Source: RHKX01 sp963826475 (GTDB lineage Bacteria > Actinomycetota > Thermoleophilia > Solirubrobacterales > 70-9). From it: a stretch of 64,000 nt of DNA. The notes beneath the pieces are model-generated. The model saw nothing but the letters and a program-made list of their open reading frames with translations. It was not told the DNA's origin and ran no database searches. The stretch is taken from contig CAWGXC010000003.1 in assembly GCA_963826475.1 (NCBI GenBank), positions 310,001-374,000 on the forward strand, given 5' to 3'. Positions 15,987 to 24,649 of the stretch are shown here, in pieces. Every line of letters begins with the position of its first letter. Position 1 is the stretch's first letter. Both the position numbers and the translations under genes were made by a program.

Positions 15987-16762
15987 CCGACCGACCGGGA
16001 CGACTCGAGGGCAAGATCTGCGTGATCACCGGTGCGGCGAGCGGCATCGGCGCGGAGACGGCCCGGCTCTTCATGGACGAAGGGGCGAAGGTGGTCGGGG
16101 TGGACCTCGCCGAAGGCTCGGTCGGCGACCTCGCGATCGAGGCCGACGTCAGCCAGGAGGACGAGGTCAAGGCCATGTACGTCCGAGCCCACGAGGAGTT
16201 CGGGCGGATCGACGTGCTCTTCAACAACGCCGGCATCAATCCGCCCGAGGACGCCTCCATCCTGAAGACGGACCTCGACGTCTTTCAGCGAGTCATGGAC
16301 GTCAACCTGCGCAGCGTCTTCCTCTGCTGCAAGTACGGGATCCCCCACCTGCTCGAGAACGAGAGCGGAGGCTCGGTGATCAACACCGCCTCATTCGTCG
16401 CCGTCATGGGGGCTGCCGTCTCGCAGATCTCCTACACGGCCTCGAAGGGAGCTGTTCTCGCCCTCTCGCGCGAGCTCGGCGTCGAGTTCGCCCACCGCGG
16501 TGTCCGCGTCAACTCCCTCTGCCCGGGCCCGGTCGACACGCCGCTGCTCCGAGATCTGTTCGCGAGCGATCCGAACAAGGCCGCCAGACGCCTCGTCCAT
16601 CTGCCCTTCGGGCGCTTCGCCCTGGCCACCGAGATCGCCCACGGCGCCCTTTATCTGGCGAGCGACGAGAGCTCCTACACGACGGCCTCGAGCTTTCTCG
16701 TCGATGGCGGGCTCTCGCAGGCCTATCTGACTCCGGACGCCAGCGACGACCCGCAGTACTGA
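15983..16762 (+). CDS. Short-chain dehydrogenase/reductase (SDR)
   Basis: A 259-residue classical SDR. It has the cofactor motif VITGAASGIGAETAR, an acidic residue at the end of the second strand (VDLAEG) that suggests NAD(H) preference, LFNNAGINPP, and the catalytic Tyr151-x-x-x-Lys155 in SYTASKGAV. The ending VDGGLSQAYL is typical. Substrate unknown; the family covers many alcohols and sugars. It overlaps the upstream HNH gene by 4 bases and precedes the his/trp block by 57 bases, with no obvious role there. Confidence 0.88.
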   Translation: MTDRPGRLEGKICVITGAASGIGAETARLFMDEGAKVVGVDLAEGSVGDLAIEADVSQEDEVKAMYVRAHEEFGRIDVLFNNAGINPPEDASILKTDLDVFQRVMDVNLRSVFLCCKYGIPHLLENESGGSVINTASFVAVMGAAVSQISYTASKGAVLALSRELGVEFAHRGVRVNSLCPGPVDTPLLRDLFASDPNKAARRLVHLPFGRFALATEIAHGALYLASDESSYTTASSFLVDGGLSQAYLTPDASDDPQY

Positions 16763-16806
16763 GCGCGGGCGCCGTCCGGGGCCGGTTGGAGCCCGGCGAC
16801 CCCGCC

Positions 16807-16819
16807 TAGACTCACGAGC
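16807..16819 (+). promoter_or_regulatory. Leaderless-type -10 element for hisIE and the trp genes
   Basis: TAGACT at 16807-16812 lies 7 bases before ATG 16820. A TTGGAG at 16786 is 15 bases upstream, slightly short for a -35. With essentially no leader there is no room for a transcription attenuator or T-box. Confidence 0.55.
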
Positions 16820-17428
16820 ATGAACGAGACGATCAACTTCGATGACCGCGGCCTGGCTCCGTGCGTGATGCAGGATGCGTCCACAGGCGAGGTGCTGACG
16901 CTTGCCTACCTCAACGCCGAGGCGCTCGAGCGGACGATCGAGACGGGCGAGATGCACTTCTGGAGCCGCTCCCGCGACGAGCTGTGGCACAAGGGGGAGA
17001 GCTCCGGGAACGTCCAGCGGGTCGTCGAGCTGCGCTACGACTGCGACGCCGATGCGGTGCTCGCGCTCGTCGAGCCCGCCGGCCCGGCATGTCACACCGG
17101 GGAGCGGACCTGCTTCCATCGCTCGCTCGGCGGCGAGCCGAAGACGGCCGTCCACGAGACCCTTCCCGAGCTCGAGCGCATCCTCCGAGCCCGCAAGGCC
17201 GAGCGCCCTGAAGGCTCCTATACGGTCGAGTTGCTCTCCGATCCCGCGCTGATCGGCGCCAAGGTTCGCGAGGAAGCCGACGAAGTCGCGCGCGCGGTCG
17301 CCGGCGAGTCGGACGTTCGGGTCGCCGAGGAGGCGGCCGACGTCCTCTACCACCTCGAGGTCGCATTGCTTTCGCGCGACATCTCACTGGCGAGGGCGCT
17401 CGAGGTTCTGCTCGAAAGGCGCCGTTAG
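16820..17428 (+). CDS. hisIE: Phosphoribosyl-AMP cyclohydrolase / phosphoribosyl-ATP pyrophosphatase
   Basis: Bifunctional enzyme for steps two and three of histidine synthesis. The N-terminal cyclohydrolase (residues 1-110) has FDDRGLAPCVMQDASTGEVL, HFWSRSRDELWHKGESSGN and the metal-binding cysteines in YDCDADAVL and CHTGERTCFH. The C-terminal MazG-like pyrophosphatase (about 112-202) has LLSDPALIGAKVREEADEVARA and EEAADVLYHLEV. The fusion is common in proteobacteria and occurs in some actinobacteria. trpE starts on the base after its TAG stop, so histidine and tryptophan genes share a message here; both pathways consume PRPP. Confidence 0.95.
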   Translation: MNETINFDDRGLAPCVMQDASTGEVLTLAYLNAEALERTIETGEMHFWSRSRDELWHKGESSGNVQRVVELRYDCDADAVLALVEPAGPACHTGERTCFHRSLGGEPKTAVHETLPELERILRARKAERPEGSYTVELLSDPALIGAKVREEADEVARAVAGESDVRVAEEAADVLYHLEVALLSRDISLARALEVLLERRR

Positions 17429-18958
17429 ATGGGCGAAGTCGAGCGGCGGAGGCTCAACCCGACCCTCGAGCAAGCACGGACCCTCGCGACGCGGGGCAAC
17501 GTCGTCCCGATCGTCCACACCTACATCGAGGACGCCGAGACGCCGGTCTCAGCCTTCCTGAAGCTGCGCGGGGACGGACCGTCGTTTCTGCTCGAGTCCG
17601 CCGAGCAGGGTGGACGGCTCGGCCGCTACTCGTTTCTCGGCTTCAGCCCGAGGCTGCTGATTCGCTGGGAGGAGGGCGAGTTGCTCGAGTGGGAGGACGA
17701 CGCAGCCGTCACGCCCCTCGGCGAGCCCACGCGTCGCACCCCGGCACCCGATCCCTATGCCGCTGTAGCCGAGCGCGTTGGAGCGTTCGAGCTCGTCGGC
17801 GGCGACGACCTGCCGTTCCCCGGCGCCGCCGTCGGCCTCTTCGGCTACGACCTCGTCCGCACCGTGGAGCCGCTCGGCGAGCCGAATCCCGACCCGCTCG
17901 GGCTGCCGGATCTGGCGCTCATGATCTGCGAGCTGATCGTCGCCTTCGACCATCACAAGCGCGAGGTGTCCATCATCGCGCTCGCCTTCGGCTCCAACGG
18001 CGAGATCGACGCGGCCTACGCGCGCGCAGTCGAGCTGATCGAGCGCACTCGGGAGCGCCTGCGGCGCGAGGTCCCGCGGGTCACGCCGCCCGCAGCGGAG
18101 GAGGGCGCGGTGGCGGTCGAGTGGGAGTCCAACATGAGCCGGGAGCGGTTCGAGGCGAACGTCTCGCGCATCGTCGAGTACATCCACGCCGGGGACGCCT
18201 TCCAGGTCGTGCCGTCGCAGCGCTTCAGCGCGCCGAGCCCGGTCGAGGCCTTCTCGATCTATCGCGGCCTGCGCTCGGTCAACCCATCCCCGTACATGTA
18301 CTTCATCGACTTCGGCGACTTCGAGATCGCCGGCGCCTCGCCCGAGCCGCTGGTCAAGGTCGCCGGCGGCAGGGTGGAGACGCGACCGATCGCCGGGACC
18401 TACCCGCGGGGGGAGAGCGAGGAAGAGGACCGTGCGAACGCCGAGGCGCTGCTCGCAGACCCGAAGGAGCGGGCCGAGCACGTGATGCTCGTCGACCTCG
18501 GGCGCAACGACCTCGGGCGCGTCAGCGAGTACGGCACGGTGCAGGTCGATGAGCTGATGGCGGTCGAGACCTACTCGCACGTGCTCCACATCGTCAGTCG
18601 CGTCTCGGGGACCCTGCGCGAGGGCCTGGGCGGGATGGACGTGCTGCGAGCCGCCCTCCCGGCCGGCACGCTCTCCGGAGCCCCGAAGGTCAGGGCGATG
18701 CAGATCATCGACGAGCTCGAGCCGCACAAGCGCTGCTCATACGGGGGCGCGATCGGCTACCTCGACTTCCGCGGCGACGTCGACGTCGCGATCCACATCC
18801 GCACCGTCGTGGTCAAGGACGGGATCGCCCATGTGCAAGCGGGTGGTGGCACGGTCGCGGACGCCAAGCCCGACTACGAGTACCGCGAGTCGCTGCAGAA
18901 GGCCAAGGCCATCTTCCGGGCGATCGAGGTCGCGGTCGAGCATCCGGAGTGGCGATGA
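17429..18958 (+). CDS. trpE: Anthranilate synthase component I
   Basis: Makes anthranilate from chorismate and ammonia with TrpG. The 509-residue protein has the feedback site motif PSFLLESAEQGGRLGRYSF (LLES element of tryptophan inhibition) near residue 50, and the C-terminal chorismate-binding domain with IAGTYPRGE, DLGRNDLGRVSEYGTV, PAGTLSGAPKVRAMQIIDELE and GGAIGYLDFRGD. Tryptophan feedback inhibition is expected from the first motif. It directly abuts hisIE and overlaps trpG by 4 bases. Confidence 0.96.
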   Translation: MGEVERRRLNPTLEQARTLATRGNVVPIVHTYIEDAETPVSAFLKLRGDGPSFLLESAEQGGRLGRYSFLGFSPRLLIRWEEGELLEWEDDAAVTPLGEPTRRTPAPDPYAAVAERVGAFELVGGDDLPFPGAAVGLFGYDLVRTVEPLGEPNPDPLGLPDLALMICELIVAFDHHKREVSIIALAFGSNGEIDAAYARAVELIERTRERLRREVPRVTPPAAEEGAVAVEWESNMSRERFEANVSRIVEYIHAGDAFQVVPSQRFSAPSPVEAFSIYRGLRSVNPSPYMYFIDFGDFEIAGASPEPLVKVAGGRVETRPIAGTYPRGESEEEDRANAEALLADPKERAEHVMLVDLGRNDLGRVSEYGTVQVDELMAVETYSHVLHIVSRVSGTLREGLGGMDVLRAALPAGTLSGAPKVRAMQIIDELEPHKRCSYGGAIGYLDFRGDVDVAIHIRTVVVKDGIAHVQAGGGTVADAKPDYEYRESLQKAKAIFRAIEVAVEHPEWR

Positions 18959-19542
18959 ACGTCCTGGTCATCGACAACTACGACTCCTTCACGTACAACC
19001 TCGTCCAGTATCTCGGCGAGCTCGGAGCGACGATTCAGGTGGTCCGCAACGACCGTGCGACGGTCGATGAGCTGCTTGCCCTCGAGCCCGACAGGCTGGT
19101 GATCTCGCCGGGTCCGCGCACGCCGGCCGACGCCGGGATCTCGGTCGAGGCCTCCCGCCGCTTTCCCGAGGCGGGAGTGCCGATGCTCGGGGTCTGCCTC
19201 GGTCATCAGGCACTCGTGGAGGCCTTCGGCGGCACGGTCGTGGCGGGCTCGCTCAGCCACGGCAAGGACGCGGTCATCTCCCACGACGGCCGGACGATCT
19301 TCGCCGGCCTTCCGGAGCCCCTCACGGTGGGGCGCTACCACTCGCTGATCGCGTCGAGCGACCTGCCCGCCTGCTTCGAGATCAGTGCAGACTTCGACGG
19401 CGTGGTGATGGCGGTCAGGCACCTCTCGCTCCCGGCTGAGGGAGTCCAGTTCCACCCGGAGTCGGTGCTCACCCCCGACGGCAAGGCGATGCTCGCCAAC
19501 TTCCTCTCCAGTGGCGCGGGAACTAGGTTGGGAGGCCACTGA
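18955..19542 (+). CDS. trpG: Anthranilate synthase component II (glutamine amidotransferase)
   Basis: Supplies ammonia from glutamine to TrpE; in many actinobacteria the same subunit also serves PabB. A 195-residue class I amidotransferase: VIDNYDSFTYNLVQYLGELG at the N-terminus, oxyanion PGPRTPADAG, nucleophile MLGVCLGHQ with Cys81, and VQFHPESVLT with the His-Glu pair. The start is ATG 18955, which overlaps the trpE stop; a GTG two codons upstream is possible but less likely. trpD begins 2 bases after the stop. It is not fused to TrpE or TrpD. Confidence 0.95.
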   Translation: MNVLVIDNYDSFTYNLVQYLGELGATIQVVRNDRATVDELLALEPDRLVISPGPRTPADAGISVEASRRFPEAGVPMLGVCLGHQALVEAFGGTVVAGSLSHGKDAVISHDGRTIFAGLPEPLTVGRYHSLIASSDLPACFEISADFDGVVMAVRHLSLPAEGVQFHPESVLTPDGKAMLANFLSSGAGTRLGGH

Positions 19543-19544
19543 CC

Positions 19545-20570
19545 ATGCCGAACGAGATCATCACCCGCGCGATCGACGCGGTCTGCTCCGGCGAGCACCT
19601 GAGCGCCGACCACGCGGCGACCGTCCTGGCCGAGATCATGGAGGGCCGCTCCAGCGACGTGCAGACCGGCGCCTTCCTGGTCGCGCTGCGGGCGAAGGGA
19701 GAGACGGTCCCCGAGCTCGTCGGGCTGGCCCGGACCATGCGATCGCTGGCGACGCCGGTGGAGACCGGGCGCGGCGACCTAGTCGACACCGCGGGAACGG
19801 GGGGCGGCCCCTCCACGTACAACGTCTCCACCACCGCCGCCCTGATCGCCGCTGCGGCGGGCTGCGCCGTAGCTAAGCACGGCAATCGCTCCAACACGTC
19901 GCGCTCGGGATCTGCGGACCTCCTCGAGGCCCTCGGGGTGAACATCGAGATGACCCCGGCCGAGGTAGGCGAGTCGATTCGCCGGACTGGCTTCGGGTTC
20001 ATGTTCGCGCCCGCCCACCACGCGGCGATGCGGTTCGTGGGACCCGCCCGGGCCGAGCTCGGAGTGCGCACGATCTTCAACTTCCTCGGTCCGCTCACGA
20101 ACCCCGCCGGCGCCACCCGCCAGCTGCTCGGGGTCTCCGATCGCCGCTACCAGGAGACGATCGCCGAGGCGCTCACCGGCCTCGGCTGCGAGCACGCTCT
20201 CGTGGTCGCCGGCGACGACGGGCTCGACGAGCTCACGATCGCAGGACCCACGCGGGTCATCGAGGTCCGCGACGGCCGGACGTCCGAGTGGTACGTCGAG
20301 CCCGCGGACGTCGGGCTCGAAGACGGCCCGATCCCGGCGGTGGCCGGTGGCGAGCCGGCGGAGAACGCCGCCGTCGTGCGCGCCGTGCTCGCCGGCGAGC
20401 ACGGCCCCGCCCGCAACCTCGCGCTGATGAACGCCGCGGCCGCCATCTACGTGAGCGGGGGTGCCGGGGATCTCGCCGCCGGGGTTGTCAGGGCCGCGGA
20501 CGCGGTCGACTCGGGCGCCACGGCGAAGCTGCTCGAGGACCTCGTCGCCGCCGGGCGGTCACAGCCGTGA
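19545..20570 (+). CDS. trpD: Anthranilate phosphoribosyltransferase
   Basis: Joins anthranilate to PRPP. The 341-residue protein has the family signatures LVDTAGTGGGPSTYNVST (PRPP diphosphate loop), KHGNRSNTSRSGSADLLEALG, MFAPAHHAAMRFVGPARAELG (anthranilate site) and FNFLGPLTNPAGA. Length and order are standard. It starts 2 bases after trpG. After the stop there are 49 bases before trpC, including a -10-like hexamer, so trpC may have its own start in addition to read-through. Confidence 0.96.
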   Translation: MPNEIITRAIDAVCSGEHLSADHAATVLAEIMEGRSSDVQTGAFLVALRAKGETVPELVGLARTMRSLATPVETGRGDLVDTAGTGGGPSTYNVSTTAALIAAAAGCAVAKHGNRSNTSRSGSADLLEALGVNIEMTPAEVGESIRRTGFGFMFAPAHHAAMRFVGPARAELGVRTIFNFLGPLTNPAGATRQLLGVSDRRYQETIAEALTGLGCEHALVVAGDDGLDELTIAGPTRVIEVRDGRTSEWYVEPADVGLEDGPIPAVAGGEPAENAAVVRAVLAGEHGPARNLALMNAAAAIYVSGGAGDLAAGVVRAADAVDSGATAKLLEDLVAAGRSQP

Positions 20571-20604
20571 GTGGCCAGGCTGGAAATGTCGGCGGGCGGA
20601 TCTG

Positions 20605-20619
20605 TAGCCTCCCCCGCGG
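20605..20619 (+). promoter_or_regulatory. Leaderless-type -10 element for trpC
   Basis: TAGCCT at 20605-20610 lies 9 bases before ATG 20620. TGGAAA at 20581-20586 is 18 bases upstream and could serve as a weak -35. Confidence 0.5.
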
Positions 20620-21435
20620 ATGAGCAGGCTCGATCAGCTCGTCGATGCGGCGCGAGACGGCGTCCGCAGGCGCAGCTCCAACGTCAGTGCGGCACAGCTC
20701 CGTGACCAGCTGGGGACCCGGACCGGCTCGCGACCCTTCAAGGAGGCGCTCGTGCGGCCGGGGCTCTCGGTCATCGCCGAGTTCAAGCGCGGCTCCCCCT
20801 CCGCGGGGCTGATCGATCCCGATGCCGACGTCGTCGAGGTGGTCAGCGCCTACGAGCGCGGCGGCGCCGCCGCCATCTCGATCCTCACCGACGAGACCCA
20901 CTTTCATGGATCGCTCGAGGACCTCGAGCGCGCCCGCAGCGCCTCGGCGCTGCCGATCCTGCGCAAGGACTTCATCGTCGACCCCTACCAGCTCTGGGAG
21001 GCCGTGGTCAGCGGGGCGGATGCGATCCTGCTCATCGTCGCCGCGTTGGCCGACGAGGATCTGCGGTTGCTCTGGGAGGAGGCCGGCGCCCTGGACCTCG
21101 ACTGCCTCGTCGAAGTCCACGACGAGGAGGACCTCGAACGGGCGCTCGAGCTCGATCCCGAGGTGATCGGGATCAACAACCGCAACCTCCATGACCTCAG
21201 CGTGGACCTCGAGGTCACGGCGGAGCTGGTCACCGGCGTCCCCGCCGGTAAGACCGTGGTGGCGGAATCCGGCTATCGCGAGCGCTCCCAGATCGAGGAG
21301 CTGGACAGGGTCGGCGTCGACGCGGTTTTGATCGGAGAGACGCTGATGCGCTGCGAGGACCCTGAGGCGACGGTCAGATCGATGACGCTGGAAGAGGACC
21401 TGACCCGCGAGCAACTGCTCTCCGACGAACGCTGA
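20620..21435 (+). CDS. trpC: Indole-3-glycerol phosphate synthase
   Basis: Ring-closing decarboxylase of tryptophan synthesis. The 271-residue TIM barrel has VIAEFKRGSPSAGLI (catalytic Glu and Lys), AISILTDETHFHGS, LRKDFIVDPYQLWEA, VEVHDEEDLERAL, INNRNLHDL and VAESGYRERSQIEEL. It is a stand-alone TrpC, as in other actinobacteria. The pathway genes then break off: a secreted protein and an HtrA protease lie between trpC and trpF. Confidence 0.95.
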   Translation: MSRLDQLVDAARDGVRRRSSNVSAAQLRDQLGTRTGSRPFKEALVRPGLSVIAEFKRGSPSAGLIDPDADVVEVVSAYERGGAAAISILTDETHFHGSLEDLERARSASALPILRKDFIVDPYQLWEAVVSGADAILLIVAALADEDLRLLWEEAGALDLDCLVEVHDEEDLERALELDPEVIGINNRNLHDLSVDLEVTAELVTGVPAGKTVVAESGYRERSQIEELDRVGVDAVLIGETLMRCEDPEATVRSMTLEEDLTREQLLSDER

Positions 21436-21509
21436 GAATCAGGATCACCCGCACGTAGCGGGAAGTTGAGGGTTGCGCTCAGGCCGTTTCCGCGAGAGTC
21501 TCCAGCCGG

Positions 21510-22520
21510 GTGAGTCACAAGATCACAAGGACGGTTCGCGGAGTTGCGTCGATCGCCGCCGCCGCCGCGGCGTCCGGCGCCATGGTCCTCGCGACTGTGG
21601 GCGGGGCTGGCGCGAAACCGCTCGCCGACCGATCCTTCGATTCCAGGTGCGGCACGTTCCCGAGCGCCGACGGCGTTGACCCGCGCTCGCCCTCACTTCC
21701 GGATCAGCGTGCCTGGAATCAGGACGTCTCGCAATCCCCGGTCGACCCGAACTCGAGCCAGATCATCGGCTACATCAACTCTCACGGCGACACCGAGTTG
21801 CATCCCGACTTCGGCCCCCGGAGCAGGTACGGCATCCCCTACCAGGTCGTCGGCGCCAAGACCCGGCGCGTGCGGGTCAAGTTCCGCTATCGCGGGGAGT
21901 CCGACCCGGGCAAGTACAAGATTCCGCTCGGGTCCCCGATCGAGGGCGGATCCAATGGCGACGGCGATCGACACGTGATCGCCTACGACAAAGCCGGGTG
22001 CAAGCTCTATGAGCTCTTCGACGCGCACCCCCGCAACAAGAGCTGGAAGGCGGGGTCGGGTGCGATCTGGGATCTGAAATCATCGGGCCTGCGTACCGCG
22101 GGCTTCACCTCGGCCGATGCCGCGGGACTGCCGATCTTCCCCGGCCTCGCCCGTTACGGCGAGGCCGCCTCCGGCGCGATCGACCACGCCTTCCGCGTCA
22201 CGTTCGAGTCCACGCGCAACGCCTGGATCAACCCGGCCTCGCACTGCGCGGGGGACACCAGTTCGGCGTCGGCGCCGCCGATGGGCCTCCGGCTGCGACT
22301 GAAGGCGTCCTACGACACCTCCTCCTTCACCGGCCAGGCCGCTGTGATCGCCACGGCTCTGAAGCACTACGGCCTGATCAACGCCGACAACGGCTCCAAC
22401 TGGTTCTTCCAGGGGGCACCGAACGGGAAATGGCGCAATGGTCAGCTCAGCCAGCTCAAGGACATTCCAGGCAGCGCGTTCGAGGTCGTGCAGAGCGAGG
22501 CCCGGGTCGAGACGTGCTGA
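21510..22520 (+). CDS. Exported protein of unknown function
   Basis: A 336-residue protein with a signal peptide: basic MSHKITRTVRGV, then an alanine-rich core and likely cleavage after GAGA near residue 34. The mature protein has at least two Cys pairs (early CGTF, CKLYELFD, SHCAGD and the terminal ETC), which would suit extracytoplasmic disulphides. Segments such as YINSHGDTELHPDFGP, DRHVIAYDKAGCKLYELFDA and KHYGLINADNGSNWFFQG suggest a compact beta-rich domain; I do not recognise the family with certainty. GTG 21510 has a -10-like GAGTCT 8 bases upstream. It interrupts the trp cluster and has no evident connection to tryptophan. Confidence 0.78.
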   Translation: MSHKITRTVRGVASIAAAAAASGAMVLATVGGAGAKPLADRSFDSRCGTFPSADGVDPRSPSLPDQRAWNQDVSQSPVDPNSSQIIGYINSHGDTELHPDFGPRSRYGIPYQVVGAKTRRVRVKFRYRGESDPGKYKIPLGSPIEGGSNGDGDRHVIAYDKAGCKLYELFDAHPRNKSWKAGSGAIWDLKSSGLRTAGFTSADAAGLPIFPGLARYGEAASGAIDHAFRVTFESTRNAWINPASHCAGDTSSASAPPMGLRLRLKASYDTSSFTGQAAVIATALKHYGLINADNGSNWFFQGAPNGKWRNGQLSQLKDIPGSAFEVVQSEARVETC

Positions 22521-22644
22521 CAAGGGCCTCCGGGGGACGCAGCCGGCGCGAGCCTCGGGGCCTTAGGACGCGCACAGGGAAGAATTAGCCTTCTTTTGGG
22601 CCCTTTTTGGGAAGTGCTGAGGGTGCCGGTGGAACATCGCCGGC
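22521..22644. other. AT-richer intergenic region before htrA
   Basis: These 124 bases include a stretch at about 22578-22618 with far more A and T than the neighbourhood (AAGAATTAGCCTTCTTTTGG and a run of five T). TAGCCT at 22587 could be a -10 giving a leader of about 50 bases; GAACAT at 22632 lies 7 bases before the htrA ATG and is an alternative. Confidence 0.4.
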
Positions 22645-23844
22645 ATGCATCGCCTCAGAAGAGCTTCCCGCAGCCCCTTCGGCTCAGGGCTGCTCGGCGG
22701 CCTCGTCGCGCTCGCGCTCGGGATCGTCGCGGTCGCCTCGGGCCTGATCTCCATCGACAACACAGATGGAGACGCCACCACGACGGCCGCGCAGGCTCCG
22801 ATCGCCGACACCCAGCCCGTCTCCGGCTCTGCCCACACGGTCGGGCAGGTCTACGACGAGGACGGCCAAGGGGTCGCCTACATCGAGTCGCAGGAGAAGC
22901 CCACCTCCACCAACTCCCCGTTCGGGCCGATGCAGCAGGGCGGCGGAACGGCCACCGGCTCGGGGATCCTGATGGACAACGAGGGCCACATCCTCACCAA
23001 CGCTCACGTCGTCGACGGCGCGAGTTCCGTGACCGTCAAGTTCGGCGACGGCGACGCGCTCGACGCCAAGGTGCTCGGCGTCGACGACTCGACCGATGTC
23101 GCGGTCCTCTCCGTCGACGCCTCGAAGGTATCGGCTCACCCGCTGCAGCTCGGCGATTCCGACGGCGTCGGGGTCGGCGACCCGGCCGTCGCGATCGGTA
23201 ACCCCTACGGGCTCGACCGGACGGTCACCTCGGGGATCATCTCCGCCCTCCAGCGGTCGATCAGCGCCCCGAACGGGTTCACGATCTCAAACGTCATCCA
23301 GACCGATGCCGCAATCAATCCCGGCAACTCCGGTGGCCCCCTGATCGATGCCAACGGCCGCGTGATCGGGATCAACTCCCAGATCGCCACCGGGACCGGC
23401 GGCAGCGGCTCGGTCGGCATCGGGTTCGCGGTGCCGATCAACACCGCCAAGGACGTCGCCTCACAGATCATCGACGGCGGCTCGGTCCAGCACGCCTACC
23501 TCGGGATCGAGGGTGCGGACCTCGACAGCCAGCTGGCCGGGATTCTGAACCTCGGCATCGACCGCGGCGCGCTCGTGCAGAAGGTGACCAAGGGCGGGCC
23601 CGCCGACGCCGCCGGGCTGCAGGCCGGAGATGCGACCGTTTCGATCAACGGGTCGCAGGTCAAGGCCGGCGGCGACGTCATCACCGCGATCGACGGCCGT
23701 CAGATCGAAGGCATGGACGACCTGATCTCGGCGGTCAATGCAAAGCAGCCGGGCGATGAGATCACGCTCGATGTGCTCCGCGATGGATCGCAGAAGCAGA
23801 TCACGGTGAAGCTGGGCGATCGCCCGGCGGATGCCGGCGGCTGA
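22645..23844 (+). CDS. HtrA/DegP-type serine protease with PDZ domain
   Basis: Membrane-anchored or secreted trypsin-like quality-control protease, 399 residues. An N-terminal basic stretch and hydrophobic segment (LLGGLVALALGIVAVASGLI, about residues 15-36) anchor it. The protease domain carries the complete triad: His121 in LTNAHVVDG, Asp151 in DSTDVAVL, Ser229 in NPGNSGGPL. One PDZ domain follows (about 290-395, with GGPADAAGLQAGD and GGDVITAIDGRQIEG). It acts on misfolded envelope proteins. Its place between trpC and trpF is odd for the function; a strong hairpin after its stop separates it from trpF. Confidence 0.93.
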   Translation: MHRLRRASRSPFGSGLLGGLVALALGIVAVASGLISIDNTDGDATTTAAQAPIADTQPVSGSAHTVGQVYDEDGQGVAYIESQEKPTSTNSPFGPMQQGGGTATGSGILMDNEGHILTNAHVVDGASSVTVKFGDGDALDAKVLGVDDSTDVAVLSVDASKVSAHPLQLGDSDGVGVGDPAVAIGNPYGLDRTVTSGIISALQRSISAPNGFTISNVIQTDAAINPGNSGGPLIDANGRVIGINSQIATGTGGSGSVGIGFAVPINTAKDVASQIIDGGSVQHAYLGIEGADLDSQLAGILNLGIDRGALVQKVTKGGPADAAGLQAGDATVSINGSQVKAGGDVITAIDGRQIEGMDDLISAVNAKQPGDEITLDVLRDGSQKQITVKLGDRPADAGG

Positions 23845-23879
23845 TCCGGAGGCCGATCAACCGTCCGGCGTCCGGACGA

Positions 23880-23905
23880 GCGCGGCCCCCCGGCGGGGGC
23901 CGCGC
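23880..23905 (+). terminator. Strong GC hairpin between htrA and trpF
   Basis: An 11-base perfect stem (GCGCGGCCCCC with GGGGGCCGCGC) closes a 4-base loop, 36 bases after the htrA stop. No T tract follows. It is the strongest hairpin I found and probably limits read-through into trpFBA. Confidence 0.55.
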
Positions 23906-23944
23906 CTCGTCGAGGTCAGGCCGATCTGCGATCTTTGGTGCGCG

Positions 23945-24649
23945 ATGAAGACGAAGATCTGCGGGATAACGAGGCTCGAGGACGCCGAGGCGGCTGTCTC
24001 CCTGGGCGCGTGGGCGATCGGCCTCAACCACAGCCTCGAGAGCACCCGGCTGATCGACCCCGACGAGGCCGAGCGCATCGGATCGGCGATGAAGCGCAAG
24101 GTCGAGGTCGCCGGGGTGTTCGTCAACGCGCATCTCGACGAGGTCGCCCGCACGGCGGAGCGTGAGGGCTTGACCATCGTTCAGCTGCACGGCGACGAGG
24201 GCCCGACTTTCTGCGCCGAGGTTCGACGCCGAACCGGCTGCCTGGTGATCAAGGCCTTTCGCGTCAAGAGCCCGGGCGACGTCGCCGCGGCGCGCGCCTT
24301 TCGCACCGACTTCCATCTCTTCGACGCCTACGCGCGGAGCGGCCGGCGGGGCGGCAGCGGTGAGACGTTCGACTGGGAGCTCGTCGCGACCAGGAAGGGC
24401 GGCGTGCCTGCGTTGCTCGCCGGAGGCCTGACGCCCGACAACGTGGGCGAGGCGATCGCGTCCTCGAATCCCTGGGGGGTCGATGTCGCAAGCGGCGTCG
24501 AGTCGGCTCCCGGGATCAAGGACCACAACCTGATGGAGTCGTTCCTGGCCGCGGCCGGGCGGGCGGGCGTGATCCAGCGTGAACAGCGCGAGCGCCATCG
24601 CGCGATGAAGCGCATCCGCCAGGCGGTTGGCCGCCGGACCCGCGCATGA
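23945..24649 (+). CDS. trpF: Phosphoribosylanthranilate isomerase
   Basis: Amadori rearrangement step of tryptophan synthesis. The 234-residue TIM barrel has KICGITRLEDAEAAVSLGAW (catalytic Cys), GVFVNAHLDEV, VQLHGDEGP, and LLAGGLTPDNVGEAI with GVDVASGVESAPGIKD for the phosphate site. The frame is open upstream to 23831, but the family N-terminus MKTKICG fixes ATG 23945; GATCTT 9 bases before it could be a weak leaderless -10. A longer C-terminal tail rich in Arg (HRAMKRIRQAVGRRTRA) is unusual. It overlaps trpB by 4 bases. Confidence 0.93.
   Translation: MKTKICGITRLEDAEAAVSLGAWAIGLNHSLESTRLIDPDEAERIGSAMKRKVEVAGVFVNAHLDEVARTAEREGLTIVQLHGDEGPTFCAEVRRRTGCLVIKAFRVKSPGDVAAARAFRTDFHLFDAYARSGRRGGSGETFDWELVATRKGGVPALLAGGLTPDNVGEAIASSNPWGVDVASGVESAPGIKDHNLMESFLAAAGRAGVIQREQRERHRAMKRIRQAVGRRTRA

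Noticed and set aside
22578..22618. AT-rich stretch as intrinsic terminator
   Set aside because: The possible stem AAGAA/TTCTT is only five weak pairs and the T-rich parts are interrupted by GGGCCC; noted only as AT-rich intergenic sequence.
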